Origin: Chelatococcus albus
GTDB taxonomy: Bacteria > Pseudomonadota > Alphaproteobacteria > Rhizobiales > Beijerinckiaceae
DNA length: 64,000 nucleotides
Assembly: GCF_030067675.1 (NCBI RefSeq)
Contig: NZ_JASJEV010000014.1
Span: 1-64,000, forward strand
Reading direction: 5' to 3'
Shown here: positions 1-8,247 of the stretch, piece by piece
Position numbering within the stretch: the stretch's first letter is position 1
Layout: each line of letters begins with the position of its first letter
Notes under the pieces: generated by a model
What the model was told of the DNA's origin: nothing
Seen by the model: the letters and a program-made list of their open reading frames with translations, nothing else
Database searches by the model: none
Position numbers and translations under genes: made by a program

Positions 1-1
1 C

Positions 2-55
2 AAACGCGACATCCTCCTCGAAACCAGCAGCCACAACGGCGACGACGAGGAATGA
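2..55 (+). CDS. 3' end of an unidentified CDS
   Basis: An open frame enters from the left edge and ends at TGA 53-55. The visible tail is 17 codons, rich in acidic residues and ending GDDEE. It is too short to assign to a family. A hairpin follows 14 nt later, consistent with a gene end. This is inferred from an open frame only, so it could be chance. Confidence 0.35.
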   Translation, partial: KRDILLETSSHNGDDEE

Positions 56-68
56 GGGGGCAGGAAAA

Positions 69-87
69 GCGGGCCGCAAGGGCCCGC
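69..87. terminator. GC hairpin, possible weak terminator
   Basis: GCGGGCC and GGCCCGC form a perfect 7-bp stem around a 5-nt loop. On the minus strand the stem is followed by TTTT; on the plus strand no T-run follows. It may terminate weakly or only cap the transcript of the gene ending at 55. The rest of 56-292 shows no gene. Confidence 0.35.
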
Positions 88-268
88 ATATCTCCATCCC
101 GGATTTGAGCTGATCGGCAGGCCGGCACGCCACCTCGCTCCCCCAGCCCCCACTCCAACCGCATCGAGCCACCGTGCTCTCATTCTGCCGCCGGCCCCCT
201 GCCGGTGACGCAGAAGGCGCTTGCGCCCCCGCCGGCCCGATCGGACAGTTGCATATATCAGAACTTCG

Positions 269-285
269 GTTCCATTTTCTGGAAC
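269..285. promoter_or_regulatory. Perfect dyad GTTCCA-N5-TGGAAC ahead of the IclR gene
   Basis: GTTCCA (269-274) and TGGAAC (280-285) are exact inverted repeats with a 5-bp spacer, ending 7 nt before the regulator's ATG at 293. IclR-family proteins commonly bind short dyads with TTCC/GGAA cores and often autoregulate. The position over the ribosome-binding region would suit autorepression. The assignment to this regulator is inference. Confidence 0.55.
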
Positions 286-292
286 AATTGCG

Positions 293-1059
293 ATGTCCAT
301 TCTCGTCAGCGCCGCCGACGTGCTCAGATGTTTCTCGGCCGACCGCCATGAACTGACGGTCACCGACGTGGCGGCACTGCTTTCGCAGCCCAAGAGCAAC
401 GTCTCGCGCCTGCTGCGCGCCATGCGCGACGCGGGCTTCCTCGAGACCGTGGGAGCGTCCAAGCGCTATCGGCCGGGCGTGATGCTGGTCGAGGTCGGCC
501 AGCTCTACCGGCGCACCTCCTCGCTTCTCGGGCGCGCTGACGCGGTGGTCTCACGCCTCTCGGCGGAGGTGGGTCACACGGGCTATGTCAGCGTGCGCCT
601 CGGACGCGAGATCATGGCGCTCACCGACCACACGGGCTCGAACGTGCTGCGCGTGGCGAGCACCATCGGCCGTCGCCTCGACGCCTTTGCCAGCGCCACC
701 GCCCCACGCTGCTCGCGCGCCTGCCGGACGAAGAGGTGCGCAGGCTCTACCCCGGACCGCTCAACCCGCCCTCCGCCACGGCGCCGCAGGACATCGACGA
801 CCTGCTCGCCCGCCTCGCCCGCGTGCGGCGCGAGGGCTACGCGGAGTCGAACGACGAGGCGAACCGCGGCGTCGGCGCCATCGCGGTGGCGGTCGGCGAC
901 CCCGAGACCGGCGAGGAGGTGAGCCTGTGCATCGCCTTCCCCGCCGCAACCATCACCGATGCCGAGCGCGCGACGATCGCAGACGCCCTCAAGGACGGCG
1001 CCCGCGGCATCGCGACGATCACCGGCGACCCTCTCTTCCATCCGCTGCTGGCGGAGTGA
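293..1059 (+). pseudogene. IclR-family transcriptional regulator, one frameshift
   Basis: The first frame (293 to about 700) encodes an N-terminal winged HTH, then the start of the IclR effector domain (GYVSVRLGREI..., STIGRRLDAFASAT). The rest (PTLLARLPDEEVRRLYPGP... to the stop at 1059) continues in another frame. The break falls at the CCCC run at 702-705, where one lost base restores a normal protein of about 255 aa. The start at 293 fits the HTH; the longer in-frame extension from 221 is atypical. The next gene, hyuA, follows after 15 nt, so this is probably the local regulator of hydantoin or oxoproline catabolism. Either a real mutation or a homopolymer sequencing error. Confidence 0.75.
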
Positions 1060-1074
1060 TGGAGATCAAGTGAC

Positions 1075-2550
1075 ATGGCACGACCGGGCACGCGCCGGCG
1101 CATCGGTTTCGACATCGGCGGCACCTTCACCGACTTCATCCTCTACGACGGCGAGGAAGGCAGCGTGCGCCTGCACAAGCGCCTGACGACGCCGCACGAT
1201 CCATCCGAGGCGGCGCTGATCGGCCTCGAGGAACTTGTCGCGATGGGCGGCATCGGGCTCGCCGACGTGGGCGAGATCGTGCATGGCACGACGCTCGTCA
1301 CCAATGCCGTCATCGAGCGCAAGGGCGCGAAGCTCGGCCTCGTCACGACCCAGGGCTTCCGTGACCTGCTCGAGATGGGCACGGAGCAGCGCTACGACAT
1401 CTACGACCTTTTCCTCGGCTTTCCCGAGCCCTTCGTGCCGCGCGACCTCAGGCTCGAAGTGCCCGAACGCATCGACCGCGACGGCGAGATCGTTCAGGCG
1501 CTCGACCGGGCGGCGGTGCGCGCCGCCTTCAGCCGTTTCCTCGATGCCGGCATCGAGGCGGTTGCCGTCTGCTTCCTCAACGCCTGCCGCAATCCCGAGC
1601 ACGAGCGCCTTGTCGGCGCCATCGCCCGTGAGGAGTTTCCCGAGCTCGCCGTCTCGCTCTCGTCCGAGGTCGTCGCGGAGCTGTGGGAATACCAGCGCTG
1701 CGTGACGACCTGCGCCAATGCCTACGTCCAGCCGCTCATGGATCGCTATCTCAAGCGGCTGGAGCGTGAACTGTCGGGGCGTGGCTTCCGCGGCGCCCTG
1801 CGCCTGATGCATTCGGCCGGCGGCCTCGTCGCACCGGAGACGGCGCGCGCCTTCCCCATCCGCCTGCTCGAATCCGGCCCCGCCGGCGGCGGCCTCGCCA
1901 CCGCTCTCTTCGGCACGCTCGCCGGCAAGAAGGACGTGATCTCCTTCGACATGGGCGGCACGACGGCCAAGGCCTGCATGATCGAGGACGGCCGCGCCGA
2001 GATCGCGCCAATGCTCGAGGCGGGCCGCGTGCACCGCTTCACCAAGGGCTCGGGCCTGCCCATCAAGGCCCCCCGTCATCGACATGATCGAGATCGGCGC
2101 CGGCGGCGGCTCGATCGCGGCGATCGACGAGGTGGGCCTGCTCAAGGTCGGTCCGCATTCCGCCGGCTCCGACCCGGGCCCCGCCTGCTACGGCATGGGC
2201 GGCACGAAGCCGACCGTGACCGATGCCAATCTCGTGCTCGGCTACTACGATCCTGGCTTCTTCCTTGGCGGGCGCATGAAGCTCGACAAGGAGGCGGCCG
2301 TGCGCGCCGTCGCGACCGTCGCCGAGCCGCTCGGCCTGACCACCGAAGAGGCGGCCTGGGGCATCCACAAGGTCGTCGTCGAGAGCATGGCAGCGGCGGC
2401 GCGCGTCCATCTCGTCGAGAAGGGCCGGTCGATGCCATCTTCGACCATCCGAAGAGCGACTACGCCCGGATGCTGATGGCCGCCATGCCCGAGCCCGACC
2501 CGGACCTGTCGCCCCTGCGCGGGGCCGGCACCGCGGCCGCCCTGGCATAG
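1075..2550 (+). pseudogene. hyuA fragment (hydantoinase/oxoprolinase A) fused to the 3' tail of a peptide-ABC ATPase gene
   Basis: The N-terminus has the hydantoinase/oxoprolinase A signature (GFDIGGTFTDF, then GEIVHGTTLVTNAVIERKGA and DMGGTTAK). A +1 shift in the CCCCCC run near 2070 moves the frame, and homology goes on through IGAGGGSIA and GPACYGMGGTKPTVTDANLVLG. At VEKGR (about 2415-2430) it stops. From there another frame reads GPVDAIFDHPKSDYARMLMAAMPEPDPD to TAG 2550, which is the typical C-terminal end of an OppD/DppD ATPase. The last third of hyuA, any hyuB and most of the transporter are missing. I read this as a deletion whose junction lies in a shared GAAGGG stretch. The gene cannot make a working hydantoinase. 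Confidence 0.8.
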
Positions 2551-2638
2551 ACCGCCGGTGACGCGCTGCGACCGGCGTGCGCGCCGGGTGCGGCGTCGCG
2601 GCCTGGAACATTCGCGATCCTCTCCGGTTGTTCCTTGC

Positions 2639-2890
2639 ATGAATGGCCCCGCGGACAGCCCAATCCGGCCGAAGCTCGTCGTCCGCGACGGCGCGGGCGA
2701 GATCGTCATCGGCACGCTGGAGGAGGCGCTTGCCTTCATTGCGCGGCACGAACTCGCCGTTCGCTCCGCCAATCGCGACGGCACGATCTTCAGGTTGCAG
2801 GCGGCGACATCCGCCGAGGAGAAGATTGCTGCGAACGAGGCGTTTCGGGGCTGGGTCGAGGCTGCCGGGTTGCTGATAAGGGCGGAGTAG
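2639..2890 (+). CDS. small hypothetical protein, 83 aa
   Basis: The ATG at 2639 opens an 83-residue frame ending TAG. The sequence (KLVVRDGAGEIVIGTLEEALAFIARHE...FRGWVEAAGLLI) has the look of the small proteins that sit beside DUF982 genes in Rhizobiales: an ALAFIARH helix and a C-terminal AFRGWVEAAGL helix. No signal peptide or membrane segment. No function is known to me. A DUF982 gene follows 70 nt downstream on the same strand, possibly co-transcribed. Confidence 0.55.
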   Translation: MNGPADSPIRPKLVVRDGAGEIVIGTLEEALAFIARHELAVRSANRDGTIFRLQAATSAEEKIAANEAFRGWVEAAGLLIRAE

Positions 2891-2960
2891 CACCCCGGGG
2901 TGGACTTGCGAGACATCTGCGCCGCAAGGCACCGGGGAGCCTTCCGCAAGGGAGCGTCAC

Positions 2961-3290
2961 ATGAGCGCTCACGGATATTTTGCCGACCTGCTCACCGTCA
3001 TCATCGACGGCATGGTGTACGAGATTGGCTCGCCCCGCGACGCCTATGCTCTGCTGACCAGCGAGCATTGGCCCCTGCATGGCCGGATTCTGCCGCCGAC
3101 CGGCGAGTGCCATCCGCTCCACCGCGACGCCTGCGCTGCCTGTCGTGACGCGCTGGAGGGGCCCACGGCGGAGATCATGTCGAAGTGCCGTGAGGCCTTC
3201 CTCAGCGCGGCCCTCGCCGCCGGCCTGCACGTGCGCCTGGCGCGCGTCCGCGAGCCCGCCGGATATGCCTGCGCCGGCGCCACGGCATAG
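2961..3290 (+). CDS. DUF982 domain protein, 109 aa
   Basis: Features of DUF982 are visible: SPRDAYALLTSEHWPLHGR near residues 24-42, then a cysteine-bearing helix (RDACAACRDALEGPT) and the final helix CREAFLSAALAAGL. The start at 2961 has AAGGGAG eight nt upstream. DUF982 proteins are small, mostly rhizobial and functionally uncharacterised. The 70-nt gap from the preceding small gene suggests a pair. Confidence 0.75.
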   Translation: MSAHGYFADLLTVIIDGMVYEIGSPRDAYALLTSEHWPLHGRILPPTGECHPLHRDACAACRDALEGPTAEIMSKCREAFLSAALAAGLHVRLARVREPAGYACAGATA

Positions 3291-3352
3291 CGCCGTCCCC
3301 GATCTCGCTGCCTTGAGACGGGCGTCGCGTCGAGGTCCGCGCGGAACCCCGC

Positions 3353-3801
3353 TCAGGCGGGCATGAGCCCGGCTGCGGTGAAGCCGCCGTCGACGCGAGC
3401 ACCTGGGTCAGCGTCAGGAGGGCGCCCTTGATGCACCTTGGGCAGCCCGGCTGACGATGAAGCTCCCCACGCCATTGATCTCGTAGATGAGCCGGAAGAG
3501 CTCCGGCGCGGTCTCGAGGAAGGGCACCTCCCGCCCGATGCCGGCGGAGTTCACCACGCCCCTGGGCGGGCCGAATGTCTCGTCGATCTCGCCCACCGCG
3601 CGTTCCACCGCAGCCTCGTCGGTCACATCGCGATCGACCGTTCGAAGATTGGCGGCGCCCCTTCCCTCGAGGGTGGCGAGCGCGCCGGCATCGCGATCGG
3701 CGGCGACGATGCGCCATCCCTCGGCCAGAAGGGCCCCAGGTCGTCGCCAGTCCGATCCCCGATGCGCCGCCGGTGACGAGCGCAGTTCGCTTCCTGGTCA
3801 T
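3353..3801 (-). pseudogene. short-chain dehydrogenase/reductase (SDR) remnant with internal deletion
   Basis: Reading from 3801 the N-terminus is a normal SDR nucleotide-binding start ([14 protein letters not shown]). The frame then breaks. The middle survives in another frame ([41 protein letters not shown]). KGALLTLTQVLA follows, then directly VDGGFTAAGLMPA and TGA at 3353. The YxxxK active site is damaged and the roughly 60-80 residues expected between LTQVLA and VDGG are gone. An intact SDR has about 250 residues; only about 150 codons remain. A true pseudogene, since several independent lesions are present. Confidence 0.75.
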
Positions 3802-3837
3802 GAGCGTCTCCCCCGATCCTTTCCTGTCGCGTTCGCC

Positions 3838-4014
3838 GCGACCGAGGAGATGGTCGCCGCTCGCAACCGCTCCGTTCCGCTCGGGCGAAAGGGGAGCGCG
3901 TGGGACATCGCCAACGCGGCCGTCTTCCTCGCCTTCGACGAGGCGAAGTTCATCACGGGGGTCTGTCTGCCTGTTGACGGCGGCCAGAGCTGCTCCGCCG
4001 CCTTCCCCGGCTGA
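3838..4014 (+). pseudogene. C-terminal fragment of a second SDR
   Basis: In the plus direction the stretch from about 3838 reads ...[28 protein letters not shown] then [15 protein letters not shown] and ends at TGA 4012-4014. This is the last 50-60 residues of a classical SDR (substrate-loop remnant, [11 protein letters not shown] helix, [10 protein letters not shown] end). Nothing upstream encodes the NAD-binding half; instead the start of the opposite-strand SDR remnant lies 37 nt away. The two remnants are distinct genes. Confidence 0.7.
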
Positions 4015-4155
4015 TCCCGCCCGGTCGCCACGCTGAGAACAGAGCCCATGGCGACCCTCGCCGAGCGGGGCGGCATGAGGCTGCCCCGCCCTCCCCGTGT
4101 GCGCAAGTCCGTGTCAAGCTGGGTGGCCGCCGACAGGCTTCGACCGGAGGCGATC

Positions 4156-4440
4156 ATGAACACGATGTCCGCCCGCGCGATCCGCTGCGATCTGCTCTGC
4201 CGCGTCTATGCCGCCGCCTTCCGCCGCCTCGCCGAGTTTGCCGTGTACAGCGAGGCGGTCGACGAACAGGCGCTGTGCGACATCGAGATGGCGGCCCTCG
4301 ATGAGGCCATGGCCGCGGAGAGGGGCGAGCTGCAGGCCGACATTGAAGGGAATGAAGCCGAGCGCCTCGTCGCCGAAGCCGCACAGGTCGCGCGGGACGA
4401 CTTCGCTCGCATGCGCCAGTTCCGCCTTCCGAAACACTGA
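4156..4440 (+). CDS. hypothetical protein, 94 aa
   Basis: The ATG at 4156 is preceded by GGAGG with 5-nt spacing. The protein is helical and acidic (DEQALCDIEMAALDEAMAAERGEL...ARDDFARMRQFRLPKH). No domain, signal peptide or membrane segment is recognised. It stands alone between the SDR relics and another small ORF. Confidence 0.5.
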   Translation: MNTMSARAIRCDLLCRVYAAAFRRLAEFAVYSEAVDEQALCDIEMAALDEAMAAERGELQADIEGNEAERLVAEAAQVARDDFARMRQFRLPKH

Positions 4441-4658
4441 CTGGGCCGCCCCGCCGCTTCCGCGGATGGATGGTTGGAACGGGCAACGAGACGACGAAGG
4501 TGCGACCCCGACCGGCAGGCGCTGCTTCTCTGCGATGGTCACCGCCGCGGCATAGCGGCCATCCCCTGCGATCGCGGCGGCTTCGGCCAGGTCTGCCTCA
4601 CGACGGACAACAATATCGCCTAGAAGCACGCTGGGTGCTCCGATGATGGAGGACACCG

Positions 4659-4853
4659 ATGTGCCACTATTACGTCAGACCGACGACAACCGACGAGCAC
4701 GAGGCTCGGGAGGCGCGCGAGCGGAAGGCGCGGGAAGCGGCCCGGACGCAACGTGAGGCGCTGCTGAAACGCCTGCTCGACGAGGCCAGCCAGCAGGCGG
4801 AAGAGAAGGCGGCGGACGTCGCCCCGGCGAGCGAAACCGCGCTCCCGAAGTGA
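4659..4853 (+). CDS. small charged hypothetical protein, 64 aa
   Basis: It starts with MCHYYVRPTTTDEHEAREARERK and continues as a charged helix likely to form a coiled coil. GGAGG lies 6 nt before the ATG, which favours a real gene. No family recognised. Between 4441 and 4658 I see nothing I can support. Confidence 0.5.
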   Translation: MCHYYVRPTTTDEHEAREARERKAREAARTQREALLKRLLDEASQQAEEKAADVAPASETALPK

Positions 4854-4989
4854 GCGGGGCTGAGACGGGCCGGCCGGCCAAGAGGCCAGCGAAGGGGAAG
4901 GAAGGATGTGTCGCGCCCGCCACCGGCAGCCGGAGCGCCCCCGGCGCGGTGGCGCGCGTGCGACCCCGTCCTGCCCGCGGAAGCCGTCC

Positions 4990-5463
4990 CTACTTGTAGA
5001 AGCCCTGGCGCAGCTTGATCCCGTGCTCGAGCCACACCTTCATGGCGCAGAGCATCCCCGTCCAGCCCTCGCAATTGCCGCAGGACGCCTTCAGCCCTTC
5101 CGGCGTCTCCGACCAGCCGTATTCCGAGATGCGGACGAGCGTGCGGTCCTCGCCCAGCGGCTCGAAGGTCATGGCGACCGTCGTCCGGCGAGATCCCGAA
5201 GCGTCCGCTTCGGCAGCGCCCTCGCCCGCATCCCACTGCAGGACGATGCGCCTGTCCTTCTCGACCTCGACCACATGAACGGGAAAGGCACCGGGAAAAT
5301 CGTGGAAATCCCGCGTGACGACCGCTCCGGTCTCGAGGCGGCCCTTGGCCCCTCCCGTCGTGAAGTACTGCGACAGGCGGTCGGGGTCGACAACGGCCTC
5401 GAACACCTCGCTCACGGGCTTCGCTATCCGCCCGCCCACGGTGAACTTGAGTGCCATGCGCAT
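4990..5463 (-). CDS. SRPBCC (AHSA1/START-like) family protein
   Basis: About 157 residues with the usual layout of ligand-binding SRPBCC proteins: an N-terminal strand (ALKFTVGGRIAKPVSEVFEAVVDPDRLSQYFTTGG), a central sheet (VEVEKDRRIVLQW, TTVAMTFEPLGEDRTLVRISEYGW) and a long C-terminal helix (GWTGMLCAMKVWLEHGIKLRQGF). M at 5463 or 5457 are both possible starts; the ORF can be extended upstream but homology begins there. It is divergent from an ArsR-type regulator 43 nt away. That pairing is widespread, and the regulator usually controls both genes. The ligand is unknown. Confidence 0.85.
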   Translation of the reverse strand: MRMALKFTVGGRIAKPVSEVFEAVVDPDRLSQYFTTGGAKGRLETGAVVTRDFHDFPGAFPVHVVEVEKDRRIVLQWDAGEGAAEADASGSRRTTVAMTFEPLGEDRTLVRISEYGWSETPEGLKASCGNCEGWTGMLCAMKVWLEHGIKLRQGFYK

Positions 5464-5489
5464 TCCCCCTCTATGCGGCGAGGGCAATA

Positions 5490-5507
5490 TGTTATAATTT
5501 TACAACA
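5490..5507. promoter_or_regulatory. Operator-like dyad between the SRPBCC and ArsR genes
   Basis: TGTTATAA-TT-TTACAACA is an inverted repeat with 7 of 8 positions matching per arm, in an otherwise GC-rich context. Its last base is the A of the ArsR gene's ATG. TATAAT inside it could serve as a -10 for the minus-strand gene. It is well placed to repress both divergent genes. Confidence 0.6.
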
Positions 5508-5860
5508 TGTCAAACGACGACATCGACGATGCCCTGTTCAAGGCGCTCAGCCACCGCACCCGGCGGCGGATGCTGGATGCGCTGAAATCGGGGCCTCGCA
5601 CGACGGGCATGCTGTGCGACAGCATGCCCGAGATCGACCGCTGCACGGTCATGCAGCATCTCAAGGTGCTTGAAGAGGCGGGTCTCGTCGTCGTCGAGCG
5701 GCGCGGGCGCGAACGCTGGAACCACCTTGACGCCCTGCCCATCCACGCCATCCACGAGCGTTGGATCGGTCCCTATGCCGCCTATGCGGCCCACATGCTC
5801 AGCCGCCTCAAGCGGCAGACCGAGGCCGGGTCACCGACGCAGGCCAAGGCGGAGACGTGA
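5507..5860 (+). CDS. ArsR-family winged-helix regulator
   Basis: A 117-aa single-domain protein. The wHTH covers about residues 6-85: DALFKALSHRTRRRMLDAL, a recognition helix in DRCTVMQHLKVLEEAGLVVVERRGRERW. No metal-binding cysteine cluster typical of ArsR/SmtB sensors is present (one Cys in MLCDSM and one in DRCTV), so it is the SRPBCC-partner type. No Shine-Dalgarno sequence can exist upstream, because the dyad and TATAAT reach the start codon. The mRNA may be leaderless. Confidence 0.85.
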   Translation: MSNDDIDDALFKALSHRTRRRMLDALKSGPRTTGMLCDSMPEIDRCTVMQHLKVLEEAGLVVVERRGRERWNHLDALPIHAIHERWIGPYAAYAAHMLSRLKRQTEAGSPTQAKAET

Positions 5861-5973
5861 TCGCAGCGCGAACGGCTTGAGACAGCGCGGAAGGCGCCGG
5901 CCGCTCCACCTGCGGCGACAGGTCGACCACTTCCGCGGCCGGACGGCCGCGGCGTGGGCAGGCGCCGGGGGCG

Positions 5974-7008
5974 CTATCGCATATCGACGGAAAAGCGCCG
6001 CTCCAGCACGACTTCCCCGTCGCGCGTCACCTCGTAGCTCGCCTGATAGCCCCCCGGGCGCCAGCCCTCCGCAGGCCGCCTCCTTCCCGCAAAGAGCAGC
6101 GCCTGGGCCTGATTTCGCTCGATCGGCCCGACCCGGTTCTGGGCGATGGTCCGGCCGGCCGGGTCCTTGAGGGTCAGGGAGTGGACGTCGCCCGCCTTGA
6201 GGCCGATCGCACGTACATAGGCCACAAGTGCGCCACCATGGGCACCGACCGGGCCCTGCCTCGCGCCATCGGCCTCGACCGCCTGCATCGTCACCGGCCC
6301 CGGCGCAAAGCCCTGGTTCAGGATCGTGCGTGGCTGGTAGGCGAGGCCGGACCGAAACGCCGGCCCCCAAAGGCTCGATCCCGCCCCGCACGAACCTGGT
6401 GGCGCCTCATGGGCAAAGGGGTCCACGATCCTGCCGTCGTGGCGCACGGTGAAATGGAGATGCGGATATTCGGTCAGGCCGGAGAGGCCGACCCGCCCGA
6501 TGGGCTGCCCGGCCTTCACGGCATCGCCCGGCTTCACGCGCAGGCTCCCCTCGGCCAGATGGCAATACTGCGTCTCCCAGCCGTTGCCGTGGTCGATGAC
6601 CAGGCCGTTTCCGCACTCGCTCCCCTGCACGGCCGATCGGCCGGCGTCGGTCACCGGAGTGTCGGCCACGCCGTCCCGCTGCCGCAGGACGCGTCCGTCG
6701 GCGGCGGCGACCACCTCCACGCCCGCGCGCTGCGCCGCCATCGTCGGCAGGCGGAAATCGGTGCCGTCATGCCCGTCCTGGCTCAGGGTGCCGCACATGT
6801 GATCGCGTGCGGAGGGCGACGGGTCGAGGTCGACATAGTTCTGGATGAAGCAGTCGCGGCCGATCTCACAGGTGACCGGCGGCCTCAGGAGGAGTGGATC
6901 TCCCGCGGCGGCGCCGGTCGTCCATGCGAGCGCCAGCAGGAAACCCGCGATCCGACCCGGCTTCACGCGCCTGCGCCGGTCAGACAGCGCCATCATGCGT
7001 CCGATCAT
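5974..7008 (-). CDS. secreted M23 (LytM-type) peptidase
   Basis: 344 aa with an Arg-rich N-region and a hydrophobic core (AGFLLALAWTTGAAA, about residues 21-35), a likely signal peptide. The LytM zinc site is complete: HDGTD gives His80 and Asp84, and HLHF gives His183/His185. Four or more cysteines suggest disulfides in the periplasm. The domain cleaves peptidoglycan peptides in active members. A C-terminal beta region (VTMQAVEADG...VERRFSVDMR-like) follows. The start at 7008 has GGGAGG 9 nt upstream and overlaps the LuxR gene by 29 nt, so translation may be coupled. As the last gene of the secretion locus it might open the wall for the exporter, or simply be co-transcribed. Confidence 0.85.
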   Translation of the reverse strand: MIGRMMALSDRRRRVKPGRIAGFLLALAWTTGAAAGDPLLLRPPVTCEIGRDCFIQNYVDLDPSPSARDHMCGTLSQDGHDGTDFRLPTMAAQRAGVEVVAAADGRVLRQRDGVADTPVTDAGRSAVQGSECGNGLVIDHGNGWETQYCHLAEGSLRVKPGDAVKAGQPIGRVGLSGLTEYPHLHFTVRHDGRIVDPFAHEAPPGSCGAGSSLWGPAFRSGLAYQPRTILNQGFAPGPVTMQAVEADGARQGPVGAHGGALVAYVRAIGLKAGDVHSLTLKDPAGRTIAQNRVGPIERNQAQALLFAGRRRPAEGWRPGGYQASYEVTRDGEVVLERRFSVDMR

Positions 7009-8227
7009 CCGTCTCGCCTCCCGCCGCGGAAAGGCTCCCGTCGTGCGCCCTGGCCTGGTCCCTCTGCCCGCTCCTGAAGGGCGACAACGTGAGAATGTAG
7101 AGGAGAAAGAACTCGACCTGACGGTTGATGCCGAGCTTGAGCATGATCCGCTTCGTATAGGTCCTCACCGTGGCCTCCGTGAGGCCGAGGATGCTGCCGG
7201 CCTGCGAGGGCGGCTGGCCGCACAGTACACAGGCCACGATTCTCTCCTCCGCCCATTTCAGGCCGAAGGCCGCCGCGATCCGCCTCGCGCCGGCGGCCGG
7301 ATCGACCTGCGGAATGACGAGGAGGAAGCGGTCGGCTTCATCCTCCATCCAGGCCGGGCCGATCCAGGCAAAGGCAAAGGCCCCGCGGTCGGTCGACAAG
7401 GGAACAACCACCGTCGGCGGGGTGCGCTCCGACCGTGGCACTACCGCTTCGCTGAGCGCCTGCTGCAGGTGCCGGGTGACGGAGCAGTTCGCGCCGGCGA
7501 GGAAGCCGCCACGGAGCTGGAGCGGGCCATCCTTGAGGAGAAGACTTCGGCCGGCCTCGTTCATCTCGAGGAGGCGCAGCCCCTCGTCCACGATGAAGGC
7601 GGGGAAGATCAACGCCTCCAGAAACGCCCCGAGGCGGGAGCTGCTCCCGCGCGCGAGCGGCGCGTGCTGTATGGTCGCCCAGATCGCACGGACCGCCCGG
7701 GAGATGCAGCCGAGCTCGGCGGCCGGGAACGGAGCGGGGCACCAGCCTGCGAGAAAGACGAGGCCGATGCCGTCGTTCACCGGCAGACTGCCCGCGAGGG
7801 CATGCACCGGAGTGGCCGGCGCGCGTCCGAGTACCGCCGTCGCCAATGCGTCCGCCGGGCCGACCGGACGGATTGCGGCGTCGTGCCATTCCTCTCTGCT
7901 CGCGAGCTGCGCCATGGCCTCCACGGCGGCCGGACTGTCGCTGGCGGGGCCGACCTCGACGATGTCGATCACGAACCCTGCCGCCCGCGCCATAACGGCC
8001 ACGAAACAGTGGTCACACGCGAGCAGGTCGAGGACTGCCCGGCCGAAGAGCTCGGCCGAGTTGCGTGCGATCATGGCAGCCTCGCTCAGCAGTGGCTGGG
8101 CACCCGTCAGACAGGCCCCCTCCTCCGTCCCGTCGAAGCGAAGCCGGGCGCTGCACAGCATGTGGTCGCGTCCGTTCAGCCGCACGGGCTCGTTGAGTGC
8201 TTCCTGCATGGGCGCCTCCGATCCCAT
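6980..8227 (-). CDS. LuxR-type HTH transcriptional regulator, 415 aa
   Basis: The C-terminal part has a LuxR/FixJ-type HTH (about residues 325-390: AAFGLKWAEERIVACVLCGQPPSQAGSILGLTEATVRTYTKRIMLKLGINRQVEFF). The N-terminal 300 residues have no receiver domain and no clear autoinducer domain; the region LGAFLEALIFPAFIVDEGLRLLEMNEAGR resembles a PAS-like fold. It lies 20 nt after the HlyD-type gene and overlaps the M23 gene, so it is part of the exporter operon and is a candidate to act on the paired dyads at 11617 and 13233. The ligand or signal is unknown. Confidence 0.8.
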   Translation of the reverse strand: MGSEAPMQEALNEPVRLNGRDHMLCSARLRFDGTEEGACLTGAQPLLSEAAMIARNSAELFGRAVLDLLACDHCFVAVMARAAGFVIDIVEVGPASDSPAAVEAMAQLASREEWHDAAIRPVGPADALATAVLGRAPATPVHALAGSLPVNDGIGLVFLAGWCPAPFPAAELGCISRAVRAIWATIQHAPLARGSSSRLGAFLEALIFPAFIVDEGLRLLEMNEAGRSLLLKDGPLQLRGGFLAGANCSVTRHLQQALSEAVVPRSERTPPTVVVPLSTDRGAFAFAWIGPAWMEDEADRFLLVIPQVDPAAGARRIAAAFGLKWAEERIVACVLCGQPPSQAGSILGLTEATVRTYTKRIMLKLGINRQVEFFLLYILTLSPFRSGQRDQARAHDGSLSAAGGETDDRTHDGAV

Positions 8228-8247
8228 CGTGGCCCCCCACCACCGGT

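Noticed and set aside
4520-4656. Minus-strand peptide GDIVVRREADLAEAAAIAGDGRY as gene remnant
   Set aside because: It looks protein-like but I cannot assign it, and it runs antisense into a supported small gene.
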